A DNA stretch of 64,000 nt, from the NCBI GenBank assembly GCA_036345935.2, contig JADWOT020000006.1:18822519-18886518 (forward strand). Direction: 5' to 3'. The stretch's first letter is position 1; each line of letters opens with the position of its first letter. Below the pieces are notes generated by a model that ran no database searches, was not told the origin of the DNA, and saw only the letters and a program-made list of their open reading frames with translations. A program made the position numbers and the translations under genes. Below are positions 47,301-60,317 of the stretch, piece by piece. This DNA comes from Taenia hydatigena (Eukaryota; Platyhelminthes; Cestoda; Cyclophyllidea; Taeniidae).

Positions 47301-50050
47301 ATTCTTTCCCTTTGTGAAATAGTTAACAAGAATTCGAATGGCGTTTTATACTTCTGGAGTGGCAGGCACTCTAGCACAGGCCATCCTGCTGGCATCTGAA
47401 CATTTGATAAGCTTGAGGTTAAATTAATGCCCTCCTTAACAGGGTGTGTCCAACAAAACTAGCACTTTTCCAGAGGTTGGTTAAAGCGAATTTTAGCTCT
47501 TTTCTGGCTGCACTCCATTTTGAGGCGATTCAGTTAGATTAAAATGCAAACAAGTGAGTCTTTTTATTGCTTGGGTGTAACAAATATAGTGTACTAATGT
47601 TAAATTAGTAGCAGGATTCCCAAGGGGGTAATGGAATAAATTGGGTTTAGGTAAAGCAAGCACAATTACCTTTCTTTGTTGCCACGACGGTAAGACTACG
47701 TTGCGTTTTCGGTTTCATCTGTTTTTCTGTGCTCTTAGTGGTATATTGCTTCCGACTCGAATTGAGCAAAGTGACATACCTCCTTCGGTTCACATTAAAC
47801 TATAATCCTTCCCAAGAGAATAGTTTTAACTGCATACTGTTTCTTTCTACGTGTATAAAGCATGAAACACCTTAAGAGTCCATGCTTAAGAAACTGTGGA
47901 AAAAAGTTATCTTAGAGTAGCTGTGCTCGAACGAAAATGCCGGCTGCACTTTTTGGCATGAGGAGAGCTTCACAACACTTAGCGCTACGTTATAGACGGC
48001 TCAAAAGACTACTGAAAAGTGACACACCTTCGAGGCAAACCATGTTCCACCAGAGGTCGTGCTGGTAAATGCTACGGTTTCGTGACTGATGGCTTTAAGT
48101 GATTTGAGCCTAATACAAGATGGAAAGGAGCCCCTAGCAATGTTTTAATCCTAGCATGAAGGCTTTAAGGTCAACTTATGCTAATACGTTGTATTTTTGA
48201 CACGTTGCATTGAGACTAGCTTTCCACTGCGCAGGGACCAACCTTCATACCTAAGTCGCTGAAAGAAAATAATTTAGCTACAGCCAGAACTTTTTGAAAC
48301 AAATATGCCACAGCATGGTTATCAAGTGTCTATTTCTTAGTTTGAATCCTTTTTTAATTTCTCTCACATTTTAAAACCGTTAAATCATCATCAAGCTTCT
48401 AGTTGCTTAGTATTGATCTCGTTTCATGGCAAATCCTGTGTAAAATACCGCTTTATGCCCCGTTCATTAGGACTCTCCACAGACGTTCAATTCCAAAGTA
48501 GCTTGTTTTCTATGGATTTCTTAGTGCTATTAATTTGCTTCAGTCCGATCAAATACCTCCTTTGAATCATGGGTGGCAATGGACTTATCCAATGTAAGAA
48601 GTTAAAATTACAACTTTATCGTTTTCTCTAAAGCATAAGAATCAAGGTGATCTAACTTAAAAGTGCAAAATGGTTGGAATCGTAAGAAGAACCTCAAAAG
48701 TCCAATTTATTGATGTCTCCTACTGTTGCCCTTAAGGTAGTTCCGTCAAAATGCATGCTGCCATTGATGCTGTGACAAAAAATTAGACATAAAGGAAGCT
48801 AAAGCGCCTGATGATTGATTTAGAGTAGTCTATTTGCCAAATTTCGCAGCAGTTCAAATAGCTGCTTACCTCCTTGGCCGTCATGTGAAGGAGAGACGAG
48901 GTGTCAACTTTCCTTCAATTACTTTGTCATTATGATGTCAGTATTTTTTAACTTTCATAACCTTCAAAACAAAACAGGGGGATCAGAACCCTTTTGTTAA
49001 GTCAAAGTGATTGTAACTGCCCAGCATCTGCCAGCGAAGGCCACTTTGAAGATTTGACAAATCTTTGTTACTGATTGAGTTGCGAATAGGTTGCTAAAAA
49101 CGCTTCCCTTTATCTATCAAGGAAATAGCCCTCGTGTCAGTATAAATGGTGGCATGATTACCTATATTAGTGTCTTTTGTGTGTTTAATAGCTTCTTTTT
49201 AGGCCTCACCACTCAATTACTGATTGTTCACTATTTTGGGTTGCTTTCTTGACCAGTGCAATAGGGCATAACCCTGCAGTCATGGCTTAAAGATCATACC
49301 AAATCCTTGTCTACATCTGTGCCAACTAATATAAGCTGCTAGAAGCTATGCTACGAACTTTTGTGGCTTCAGATTTATGGTAAAATCGATTCATCAAGTG
49401 ATTAAGCTTTCATTGTGAAAAATCAGTTTTACCAGCGTTTACCGAGAGTGGGTTCACTGTAATTTTAACCCCACCCCTTCCTCCATTTCCATTTGGGTGG
49501 CAGAAGACCATTAAAGGCTGCGATATAATTCTGAGGGTTCATGACACAAAACAATCAAGCTTTGTGTAATGCTTTCACAATCCATAATCTCGAGGTCATA
49601 TGCTAGGTTTGAGAAAGGCTCACAAACTTCCACAACGCTCTCTATCTTATCATGCGGCGTACATGATAATCCTATTACCCGTCTCTATTTTTGATAGTGC
49701 TTGCGACGTCGGCAGATGAGCTATTATTAAACCTGTTAGCCCCATTTGACACCGAGAGTACCATACCACAGCCGAGTGGTTTGAAGTCGGTATCTAGATG
49801 GCTATCTATGCAGCAATCTTTTGTTCCTGACTTCATACTTTTGCGACTTTTCTGTTCTTAAGTAATTCAGTGGCCTTAACAGTCTGCTGTGCATTCATTT
49901 ATCTGTTACATGAAATACAAACTGATTACAAAAAGGGATTGCTTGAGTTTGTTAAGCAAAACTGTCTCATTGGATGAGCGCTGAGGCAAGCAGGCAGGTA
50001 GTTTTGCTCTCTCAGGCCTTGAAATTCCCGCATGTGAAATGAGATCCGAT

Positions 50051-50062
50051 GTGTGTGTGTGT
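50051..50062. repeat. Short (GT)n microsatellite
   Basis: Six uninterrupted GT units. Confidence 0.6.
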
Positions 50063-52150
50063 GAGGCGATGTAATGTGATGTGATATGTAAGATGTTTTT
50101 AAGGAATGGAGGACGAGAAGGCATAAAAGTGAGAAAATTGGATGCACATGATTCTCTGTGAAATTTTAAGGAGCCTTTGTTTGCTTCTTTTGAAGCCTAA
50201 AATTCGTTCATTGAACCACTCATCTTGAAGATGTGAGGGGGAGAGTTCACCACTTCAGACTCCTTGCTGCAAAATATTTTAATCTGACTGATTATAATGC
50301 CGCCCTTTAAAACAAATTTAACTAAAGCCCGGATGTTGGGTAAGTCAGTACTTTAAGAAATTTCTTTCTCTAGTTGTAGTTTGATAAAACCGTTTTACAT
50401 TCTATTAATTCATCCTTTGCAATTTTGCGTGTGTTGTAGGGTTTTTAATGTTTTTGGAAAAATTCGTGGCTTTTTTCTTTCAAAATTTAGACTTTATGGC
50501 TTGTAGTGGGTATGATAGCCATGTAGCCGACCGGGTACTCCACGATGTCAGAAGGAGACATGATATATACTACAAACGAACGGAAGGACTGGGTGGTTAC
50601 TGGCATGCTTTGATTGCTAGCCCGTCCAACAGAAATGCAAAGACGGAGCCTTCGGTGCTCGCGCGACCTAAAGCGAAGGGTTGAAAGAAAATTCAGAGCA
50701 CCACAGAGCTTGACTGGATGAAGTCTCTCCAGCATCACGCCGTGTCCCCTGTCTGCCGATCTCTGGCTTTGGTCACATCGAAGAGCATCTGCGAGTCCGT
50801 GCCAAATGCCGGTCTCTCGGAGAGCACTTCAAAATTATGTGTGATCTTGTGATTGGCACCGCAGACAGAACAACTCATGCATTAATTTTATTCAGGACTC
50901 TTGTTTTTTTGTAGTCTTTAATCCTTTTTTTTGGATTTGTAATTAAGGTGGCTTAACTCATTGATACATTCTTTGCTTTGAATAGTTTGAACTCACCCTT
51001 TTGAGAATAACAAGAAAGCAAAACGAACATTTTACTGATGGAAAAGTAAGATGCGAAACGAAAAATTAAAACCAAAAATGAAGGCAGTTCAAGTAAAAGG
51101 GTCTAAAAGGCAGCCCCGGTGGGGCGACACCAACTAAAACGTTAACCGTTTCCTTCTCTCAGCGTCGTGTTCCTTGTATTTATTCCGATCTCTTGTCTCC
51201 AATTTTTGCCTACGGTCACAAGGTATCTAGTCTTTTTTATCTTCCGAGGCGGCATACGATTGCTTTAATTTCCGAATCGAACTGAAGCATAGTCTTGAAC
51301 AGTGGATTTTTAGTAAGACTAATAACCAAGCATGTACTTTGCATACCGGCGGAAAAATTAAGACCCATTTTTACGAAGGTGATTGCGTGCACTTTAAACT
51401 AGCTTATAGTTTGGTCTTTCTCTTAAGCCTGTGGTGTTGGCTCATTGGTCCCTCCACGGTACGAATGGTACACATTGTCAAATGCTGTAGCAGAATGCCA
51501 TTCGCATGATTTACAGAGAATAATCGCATTGTTTTCAGACTGCAATGAAATCGAAAGAAGCGAAATCACTTTTGGAAATGATTACCCTCTTTTATAAGTG
51601 CACTATTTTGAAAAGGATTCGATGGGATAGTTGCCGCTCCAAATGCTAAAAAATACGCCGATAGGCAATTCGGCAATTTGGGCTCATTGTCTCAGGTCAG
51701 AAGTGTACATACTGGGCAGTAAAGTGCATTTAAGGCGGAACACTCTAGTTATGGATAAAGCAAAAAGACTTTTAAAAAATTTTGCGCTTGCAATGCTCCA
51801 TTCCTTGTTTTGCATCAGCGAGCAGAAAGTAAAGCTGAAGAGAAAGAGGAAAGTCCCAAACGCATTGCAGGAAGGTCATATGGCCGAAAAAGGTAGAATT
51901 TTACAACCCTGCTTAATTAAGTGTGTGGTTAAAACAAATGTTCTGCTGTTACAGATGCAGTGCTCTGCGAAATTGCCCGTCCAAGCTAGCTTAAGGTTTA
52001 ACAAGTAATGCGAGTTCATTCAGAATGCTCAAGGTGATAATTTAGCTTTTAGTTCAGCGAAAAGTAGCTTACTATTTAACTTATTGTCTTTAGTTTTAGA
52101 AGGCAAATATTTGTTTCTTGATCCTCAAAAATGATTCAACAATCAAAAAC

Positions 52151-52336
52151 CTAACGTCGCAACGCATGGATCAACCTCCGCCCCAAGTTGATTGGCCGAA
52201 GATGTAGAAGCCGCTGCTGATTTTCTGACGCCTGTGGATGAAAAGAGGTGGGGATTGTTAGCTTAGTTCTCACTGCGACCCTCCCACTCCATTTAATGTA
52301 GGCATAAACCAGATATCTCGTCAATTTTTCTTGATG
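52151..52336 (-). CDS. Possible two-exon gene end with a 42-nt intron
   Basis: On the minus strand GGGTCGCA|GTGAGA ... CTCTTTTCATCCACAG|GCG defines a candidate 42-nt intron (52232-52273) containing CTAAC, a good branch-point match. The flanking open frames join in phase 0 (YLVYAYIKWSGRVA, then ASENQQRLLHLRPINLGRRL) to TAG at 52151. Because 42 is a multiple of three and the intron has no stop, retention would also be readable. The product is basic and unrecognised. The upstream limit is uncertain. Confidence 0.25.
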   Translation of the reverse strand, partial: HQEKLTRYLVYAYIKWSGRVAVRTKLTIPTSFHPQASENQQRLLHLRPINLGRRLIHALRR

Positions 52337-53677
52337 CTGCAACACGAGGCATCGTCACCAATTGCTGCGCAGAGTTGATGACAAGCCGTTACGACATCTA
52401 GAACTGGGTTTCAGTTTGTCACAGTGAGAAGGAAAAGGAAGTGAGAAGCGCACTTGTTAGCAACAAAAATGGGTCCTGACGAACAGTCATTTAAGTGACT
52501 TTGACAGATCCGACTCCATCAATTAAATCAAATCGAATCAAAATTATGATCGAGTCCTTTCCTTGAAACAGGATTACAGCAGACTTTTTAGCAATTTTTT
52601 GGCTCATATCACCGCTTGGAGATGTGCTTTCATCCTCAGTGCCTTTGGAAGCTATTGTGCTTTCAGGAATGGTTAAAGATAATGCGGCGTGTGCTTGTGA
52701 CCCCTGCAGCCTTCCAGGTATCTACAATCCGAAATCTAATTTATTACCTACGGATTTCACTTCATTAAAAAATATGTCGATGTTTTTGGGGAAGGCAAGT
52801 AAATAAAGGCAGCTAAATTAAGACACTCAAATCCAACCTTTCATGTAACTACTTAATGTATTTTTAGTGCCACTTTTGAATTATCTAATCAAGTAATCCT
52901 TTGGACGAGAAATGTCTGTTTTACCGGTAATAAAGGTCACTCGTATGAACCTTTGATTTATGCTTACAAACGCCCTTGACAAATTTCTAGTTCATTGTTA
53001 CGGTTCCATAAATGCGTTTTATGTAAACCCTTTATTGGATGTAGGGGTGACAGTAATCTCATTTCATCATTTCCTCTGCTGCCTCTTGATAATTTGGAAC
53101 CTTCTTGAATTGCCCTTTACTGCCTCTACATCTTCCCAACTCATTAAAGTTCCATTCAGGGTCTTTCTCTTTGTGGACGTCAAAAATAATCTTTAATGGA
53201 CTCAAAACTGACAAATTAGTTATAGCTAAGAAATTTTAATGAACTAAAATATCAAAAAGAGCGGAAATGCAACTGAGGCATTGAGGGAAGATTGTTTCTT
53301 CTTTGCTCTTCAAATCTATGCCTGTGTAGTACCAGAGTGATATCTCTTCTGCCACTCATAGGGAGTGTGATTCACGGCGTGCGATTTATTTCATGTGTAG
53401 TAGACTAGGTGTTATTTTTTATTTCTTCTCTTTCATTTTTAACTGCGTCGGTCTACCAAAGAGAACTTTATTTTTCTAGATAAACCCGTGGTACACGGTG
53501 TTGGATAACTTTTTGATGTCACAGTCAACAGCAAAATTCCATACTCCCGATTGGCTACTTCACTGCTCGTTCGGTTGCACGCACGCACACACGTGCACAG
53601 CATGACACTGCCATCAGCGATTATCATCATTCAAGAAACCTTGACGTGAGGCTTGTTACTTGCTAAGCACACCCCAA

Positions 53678-54231
53678 ATGCCCGAACCCCAAGAATACAT
53701 GCTGCTGATTCACGAGGATCGGCATCCACGAAGGCACCGAAATCGCACCCGCCAACGTCACGCATCAGCCCAACCCGCCAGAGCATCGACCACCTCAACC
53801 TTCAAACTAGTCAATCTGGATAAATCCTCAAAACACTCCTACAGAATGCATAAAAACGACGCCGATTACCTCCTCACCAATGGTAATGTGTATACGCTCA
53901 ATGTCAATCCGCCTACGCGCACCAAACTTGTGCGCCTGCAGCACATTTTTGCCCCTTTGAAACCGGACTATCCGACACCTGAGTACAAGCTACAAGGTCG
54001 ACCTTTTGCACCGTTTACGAGGCATTATGAGGAGATTTTGAGTTCATCCATCCCGGCTATAGAGATAAGAATGAGTGGTAGTAGCAGCAGAATTAGCGAT
54101 GATGTGAGTAATTATAATGGCGATTCAGACCTTTCGACAAAGGAGGAGGCAGTCGCAACGAAACTAAATGATATAATTCAAAGGATGGAGACGAAGTTGT
54201 ATGCAAATGGGGAGGACGAAGACTCATATTT
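53678..54231 (+). CDS. Gene G, exon 1
   Basis: ATG 53678, 184 codons plus two bases, ending TCATATTT|GTAAGT. The protein starts MPEPQEYMLLIHEDRHPRRH, then a His/Arg-rich segment, then a folded-looking part (STFKLVNLDKSSKHSYRM, NVYTLNVNPPTRTKLVRLQ), then an acidic Ser-containing end with a helix (EAVATKLNDIIQRMETKLYA). FKLVNLDKSSKHSYRM loosely recalls the VRLIKVNP...GRM tail motif of gene D, but not enough to place it in the family. Codon use is even and the frame is longer than chance. Exons upstream of this ATG cannot be excluded. Function unknown. Confidence 0.6.
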
Positions 54232-54822
54232 GTAAGTTATACATTTTTCATTTGATTTTTGAGCTCAGACAGATTCCAGAGTAGAAGTATGTTCCAGCCT
54301 GAGGCTATTTTTAAGTCTTCCCTTCTCCACCCCGCCCTGATTTCAACTCCCTTATCTCTGCAGGCTAATTAATATTTCTTGTAACTTTCGCATTTTAAGG
54401 TTCTATTTAGGCAAAACGAAGAAAGCTTACAAATCATCCCCTCTTTGTAATATCCAATAATAAAAAATTTGTGCACGTTTAAAAATACGAAATGTAATGC
54501 AGAATATCTTCGAAAATTGAAGCTCACACTTTGCAGTTTAATAGTTAATTTTCAGTTGTACCTTTTCTTTAACCTGAGTATCCGCTTTCAAATCAGCGCA
54601 AGTTTTATTTGATCGCTTTTAACTGAATAAAGCTTCAAACTGTATGATCTAAATGGCTCTGATGCCGGGGCGACTGCTCTTTGAAATTATCTCTGCTTCA
54701 GATTGGACAGCACTTTAGCTAATTTTTTAATGATTTATATGAACTTTTATTTACTTTATCCACTTATTAAATTTTTCACTTCATTCAGCAAATTTGCAAA
54801 GAGTACTCATTATTTTGTGCAG

Positions 54823-54890
54823 ATACAATCCTATGTTGGAAAATAAAAAGGACGTCAAAAGGGATCCGGCACAACCTTCTCATATCAAAA
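54823..54890 (+). CDS. Gene G, exon 2
   Basis: A 68-nt exon between TTATTTTGTGCAG and AAAA|GTGAGT. It completes TT|A as Leu and adds 22 codons (YNPMLENKKDVKRDPAQPSH, IK), leaving one base. Phase fits on both sides. Confidence 0.55.
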
Positions 54891-55923
54891 GTGAGTTTCT
54901 GTGACCACGAATTGTTATTAAAGACCTAATTTGGACTCCATTAATAAGCCCATTAATCATACATATTCAGCGACGAATTCAAAATAGATGCATTTCTACA
55001 TAAAACTGTGATATTGTTCTTCTCCTACCCGATGATTGATATCTAGCATCTCGGTCTATGCAGGTTTTTTCTGGCATAACAAGGGAGCATCTAGCACCTA
55101 CCCCACCTTTGTCCCTTGTTGACATACACCAAGCTTTTCTGCTTCCACTTCTGCGTCGCCCTGACGAATTTACGCTTACGTTTAGTTCTTTTCACACCGC
55201 AATGCACAGCACTGTTCAGTGGTGCATTTAAAGCTATGACCGCCGCAAAAATGTTCTTTTGCCATTCAAAGTCTAATTTTATCTCCAAACGGATGCTCAG
55301 CAGCTTTGGCATAAAGTGCTTTGACCCATAGTAACCGCTGATAAATCCCTCCAAAGGTAACTGGTCTTGATAGGTTAGCACCCATAACTACTCATCCAGC
55401 ATAAGTCGACTATGGTTGCGTCTTTTTAAATGAAAATTTAATGCGAGTTCTTTCACAGTTTTTGCTTCACCCAAAAATACCTACTTTTGGGTTTTCTAAA
55501 GTAGGCGTAATATGATCCCCATCTTTTCGAGTCCATTCTTAGTGCAAATCGTGGCACATGCCTCAATTTACGTAGGAATTATTTTGTGCTCAATAGGTAG
55601 GTGATTCGTTTAGTCAAGGTGACTGCTCCATCTAAGTTATTGTAGGGCCCTGAGTAACCGCTGGAGTCCTAGTAGGATTTCTTAGTAGATAACTTAGCTG
55701 AGAGATGATGTGTATAATCGGGACACCTTGGCATCGAGATGGTGAATCAACGGGGCTGACACAATAACTTCCACGGACAAAGTCATAACTTAGTCAAATG
55801 TCATTCAAGATCATGCACAAAACAGTCGCTGTGACACAAAACACATATCTGAATGAGATAAGCAAGACTGACTATCACCAATTTTCCTTATTAATGCACC
55901 TACTTTCCTTTTCCCATTTTCAG

Positions 55924-55955
55924 TTATGGAGACTATCGCCATAGATGGATTATGA
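55924..55955 (+). CDS. Gene G, exon 3 with stop
   Basis: After TTTCCCATTTTCAG, the leftover A joins TT to give Ile, followed by METIAIDGL and TGA at 55953-55955. The full model encodes 217 residues. Very short last exons are hard to prove; the consistent phase and good acceptor support it. Confidence 0.45.
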
Positions 55956-56168
55956 AGAAGTAGCAAAGTTATGTTTCAATGCGCACTTTTAACGCTGCTT
56001 ATTGACGTATCCTGGCAAGCCTTTTAATATGGCTTTGGTTTACCACACTTCTGCCTCGCTGCAAGTACCTTCTAATCCATCCGACCATATGATCCCATCG
56101 TATTTAAAAGTTTCTTATCCGGACCTCAATTGAGAGAATGACATAGACACGCAACTTTGCTTTTATTA

Positions 56169-56174
56169 AATAAA
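56169..56174 (+). terminator. Polyadenylation signal of gene G
   Basis: ATTAAATAAA at 56165-56174, 214 bases after the proposed stop of gene G. Confidence 0.5.
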
Positions 56175-58128
56175 TATTCTTCTGACTTTTGATTTCTGTA
56201 GATCATTCTATGATCAATGTTTTCATTAAGCATGATCGTTCCTGTGCTCTGCAACAAACTGTATGCAATTGCGTCTGCTGCAGCTCTCTACTCAGGAAGA
56301 GGGTTCACTGCTACGGCTTGGGGACTGCAGTTGTGGGTGGATGCCAATATCATCAGGCTGCTGGTGGAACCCGTGGAAACTGCACACCCTACAAGGTTAA
56401 ATGAATATTTAGACAAGCGCTTTTTCCCTATACTACCACAGAATAACTTAAGCAAACTGCAATCCAATTTAGAAAAGGGGTCGTAAAAATATAGCTGTTT
56501 TAATCCCCCGAACAAAAAACTATGATAGGTTTGAGTTAAGGGGATGTTATGTTGCCTCTGGTAAAGGCATTTGGGGTGGGTGATTCGATTCCTTCTAAAG
56601 TTTCTTGAACTTTTCCATTGTGTAAATTTGGCGAAAAATGGGGAATTTCCTTGTTCCCTCAAAGTGGATTTCTCACCGAAAGTAATTTTTTGACCTCCTG
56701 CGGATCCTCATTACTTCTATTCAGCATCTTTTCAGCGAAATACTCCACAATGAAATTGGAAATGTTCACACGGTGGCTTCGAGAAATACATCCAAATGCT
56801 GTCGAGTAAACGTTTCGTGAAATGCGAGATAATGTTGCTTATACTTTTGGGTTAAGAACGAATCCATTTTGGCAGGATGTCTTCGAACTAATGCATAGCG
56901 CAAAATATTGACTCATTTACAGCTTGAAGGCATAAAATCGAGTCTATTCACAGACCGCAATGAGGAATGAAATGACCTTGACCCTAGCCAATATAAAACG
57001 GGCAGGATAAATTAAGTACTTCTAATAGTCTCTCACTAATTTCATCTATTAAATTTCATTTAAAATAGCCTGAAACTCCAAAGTTTTAAAAGGACTTTGG
57101 TCAAAACACAACAGGTGTTTCATTGCACTACCCGACGCATTGATTCAGCAGCTGCTATAAAACCTGTGGAAATGTAGTCATTCTCAGAATACTCCGTCGT
57201 CTCAGACCCATTCAGTCAGATTGCCACATGCCAGTATCCATTTAATTACCATAATTTGGCGGAAGACGCGTGATACTGGATGTCATGTATGTGTATGTTG
57301 TTCGGCAAATTGAGGTTAAATGTTCATCAGTGTTCATTCGAACCCTATCGTAGGGAGTCACTAACAGCTCCTATCAGAAGCAGGTAATATGTATGAAACT
57401 GGTAGTGTAAGCGGCATGAGCAGAGCGCCTTGAGACAGGGAAACGATCTCCGCATTCCTGCCTGATGACCACGATGCGCACAAGAGCTAGAATCAGGAAT
57501 GCGATCGCCATTATTGGTGACAAATGCTGGAGAAGTAGGCGATCTCGTAAGCTTATACATATTTTGTGTTTGTTAGGCTGATGTAAGTAATGCTTGCACA
57601 ATTTGCAGAAAAAAATACAAAAGCATGGAGCATGAGTAGGCACGAGGAATACAAAAGTTTTTCAACCGAAATGATGAAAAAAGTAGTATAGCCTTGAATA
57701 ATTGTTTGTCGTATGCCCTGAGACCATTGCCTCATTCTCTTACCATTTCTAGAGGAGCTAGATTAGAAACAGCTGCCAGTTTCAGAGGACTGGAAATTGG
57801 ATGAAGACAAGGAATATCATCTGCACTTTTCATTCACTCGCAGTTTGAAATTAAGTTACAAATTAAGTCCCTCCTTTGGTTCTTATTTGTCTCATATAAT
57901 TTGATCTGCAAAAAACACTTTAAGAGCATAAAACGGCCGTTTTTAGCTGAACAATCTTTAGTCAACTTTTAAATCATGCCATCGCTTACCAGATTTAAGA
58001 AAAGAGGTTTTGATACAGAAATTGTTGTTGATGGATCGCAGGAAGGTTCTATTCACTTCCCCCACTTTGTTACTCGGTGTGAGTTGACTTCGCCAAATTC
58101 CAAGTGAAAGTAGTTGTTTGCGCTGTCT

Positions 58129-58456
58129 TCACTGTACACTCGGAGGAACTCGCCGTTTATGCAATTTCGCCAACATGCAGAAGTACAAACACCTCTTGAT
58201 TAAATGCTTGCATCGTTCAATAAAACACCTCATCACCGTGCCACTCTGGGCTTGAAGTCTTCCATACAAATAGACATTCGACAGTTTTGAGCCCTTAGTC
58301 AGGGGAACCTGTACTGCCGCATGCTGTGTGTTTAATGCACGCGCTATTGCTGGCTCCAACCATCCTTGTTCACGGTGTCTTGACTGCAGTTTTCCACGAC
58401 TTTGGCAGCGACTACTTCCGCACCCATCGCCGCCGCAGTAGCCTTCCTTCTCATGG
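58129..58456 (-). CDS. Possible last exon, Cys-rich start
   Basis: After the acceptor AAATTTTATTTTACAG, 108 codons are open to a TGA: HEKEGYCGGDGCGSSRCQSR, then KLQSRHREQGWLEPAIARAL, NTQHAAVQVPLTKGSKLSN and a basic Cys-containing end (RCKHLIKRCLYFCML). Both frame length and composition suggest coding. A second frame from the ATG just after the acceptor (MRRKATAAAMGAEVVAAKVV) is also open for 36 codons, so the frame choice is uncertain. No family recognised. Confidence 0.35.
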
Positions 58457-58470
58457 CTGTAAAATAAAAT

Positions 58471-58689
58471 TTATGTTTTTGTCTTGAGTGTTTTCCCAAA
58501 AAAGAAATCTCCAATGGGTAATTCTGAATGACAAATTAGGTTAGCAATCTTGGAAGAAGCCGAATCACAATAGCGTAAGGACCTGATTTTGGCTCGTTCT
58601 TGCCCGTACTTTCGGTAGAGATAATCTTCATTAGCTAGCACACATCCAACATGCTTCCAGTTGTGGGGATATCGTTGCGCTTTTGGCAT
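58471..58689 (-). CDS. Possible first exon or small ORF
   Basis: ATG 58689 opens 72 codons (MPKAQRYPHNWKHVGCVLAN, EDYLYRKYGQERAKIRSLRY). The Tyr/Arg/Cys pattern faintly recalls FLYWCH-type zinc-binding domains, but it is not diagnostic. It lies directly upstream of the candidate exon at 58456 on the same strand, yet no proper GT donor was found to join them, so this may be a separate ORF or a pseudogene. Confidence 0.25.
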   Translation of the reverse strand: MPKAQRYPHNWKHVGCVLANEDYLYRKYGQERAKIRSLRYCDSASSKIANLICHSELPIGDFFFGKTLKTKT

Positions 58690-59553
58690 GCTTTAATGAG
58701 ACACTTCATCTCGTCAGACCTTGGTTGGCTTCATAGAGTCTTTCATTAATGGTCTTCTTGTAATGCGCGTACTCCCAGTTTCATAATTGTTGAAAACTAG
58801 GAAGATAAGACCGCCAATTCTCTCTAAATATCAAAAAAAAACCTGATTTTTTCAAAAATCTAGTAAAACTTGCCATCAAACCAGATTAATCTAAGGGAAT
58901 AACACGAATAATCCATTAAGCTAGGGCTATCACCTTTCCCTGCCAGATCAAATCCGTACGACACAGCCCATTTGTCATATTGGTACACTTAACAACGCGT
59001 GATCGTCAGTGAAATTTACGCATAAAATAGATCATCAAGGGAAAGACAACCACCGCAGCTCATGGTGTCCTACCATTACGACAAAATTGTACAGCTCAAA
59101 ACCCAAAAATGAATTTATGCTCAAATCAAGAGATTCCTACCTCTGCTTAATTGTTTTCAGTGTTCTTGCCTTACCTACATTCAACAAGATTGAGCGCGAC
59201 TAGGTATCAATGAAACTTTAAAGACTACAAGTCACGCATGTGTGACTGTCAAGTCAAATAAAAATGTGGCATTTTGGCAAGGCAAAAGTTATAAATAAGC
59301 AGAATATACTTGGCAAAATTCAAGTTATGACCTGATCCTCAAATTGAAACATAGCCAATAGTGTACTGCCAACTTTAATCCTGGATAACAGCTGTGCCAT
59401 TCGAGGATATTGAGTTTTAAGTCATTTTTAAACCATAGACTAAGATTGAATAAACCGAAGTGTATGTGACACTGGTGGAAAATGCTAACTAGTAATTTTT
59501 CCTCCCACATTTTCAGTCTGCACGAACGCATTCTTTAAGCATGATTGTAATAC

Positions 59554-59730
59554 CTTGTTTGTTCTGACTGCCGGTTTCGGTTTCGGTCGCTTTGGTGGCC
59601 ACATCGCCTTAGCCGGGTGGGCTGGCATCCGGGCCGTGTCAGCAGCCTCGTTCCCTCTGCTTGCTGAATATATGTATTCTGCCCTAGTATTACGCTTTCT
59701 TTTGCCTTCAGGGAAGTCGCGGGATGCTAC
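59554..59730 (+). repeat. Repeat R1, direct copy 1
   Basis: Blocks in order: CTGCCGGTTTCGGT, GTGGCCACATCGCCTTAGCC, GCTTGCTGAATATATGTATT, CTGCCCTAGTATTACG, TTGCCTTCAGGGAAGTCGCG, GATGCTAC. The most intact copy. The opposite strand is open as a basic, Ala/Pro-rich reading, which the other copies do not preserve, so coding is doubtful. Confidence 0.75.
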
Positions 59731-60126
59731 AGTGAGTCTTGAGTTTATTACTTTATTTCGCCAATAAAACTTCGCTGATTTGAGTGTGACTGACACAAAT
59801 TAGTTTAAACGCAATCGTCATTGCATTTGGTGTACAAGTGAATTGAATAAACTTATGGCTGAAATAGATCCGATGTTCCTCATAAGGCGGAGTCAAATAC
59901 ACATCACTTCAGAATTCAAGTATTCGCCTGAAGGGAGCTAAAACTTTAAACTCATTTCTCATAAGTTGCTAAAACAGTTTGCAATGTGGAACTGAGTAAT
60001 TTTTAAGAAAAATATCAGCGGAACAGCCTATACTAGTTTACTGTCTAATAAAATGACATTGCTGCAGACCATTTAAAGGCTTTAAAATTTGTCTTAAAGC
60101 AAGCAAGTCACTGTAATGCGGTCGCT

Positions 60127-60292
60127 GTTTGTTTCACTCTCAAATTCGGTCATGGAAGTCGGTTAGCTATGCCGCCTTTCCTGGTTGGGCCATGCCATCA
60201 GCCCAAAATCCCTTCTCTTCGCGAAAGGTATATATTCTGTCCAAGCATTATGTGTTCTCTTCCCTTTAGGGAAGTCACGCGACAAGGGTACA
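60127..60292 (+). repeat. Repeat R1, direct copy 2 (diverged)
   Basis: Matches copy 1 through GTTGGGCCATGCCATCAGCCC, TATATATTCTGTCCAAGCATT and TTCCCTTTAGGGAAGTCACGC. The start is decayed. Confidence 0.6.
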
Positions 60293-60317
60293 TTGGTCAA
60301 GACATGTAGTCGAGTAA

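Larger units (their letters stand above)
44360..53677. other. Nine-kilobase spacer between genes F and G
   Basis: The longest gap between supported genes on this side. Minor signals: a GT tract at 50051-50062; open stretches flanked by splice-like sites at about 50489-50692 and 51826-51892 (product containing SKAEEKEESPKRIAGRSYGR, then a GTAGAA donor); an open stretch at 52567-52806 (hydrophobic start, DNAACACDPCSLP, then a GTATCT donor); and the minus-strand pair at 52151-52336 listed separately. None could be tied into a convincing gene. From 44.4 to 50 kb I see nothing recognisable. Confidence 0.4.
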
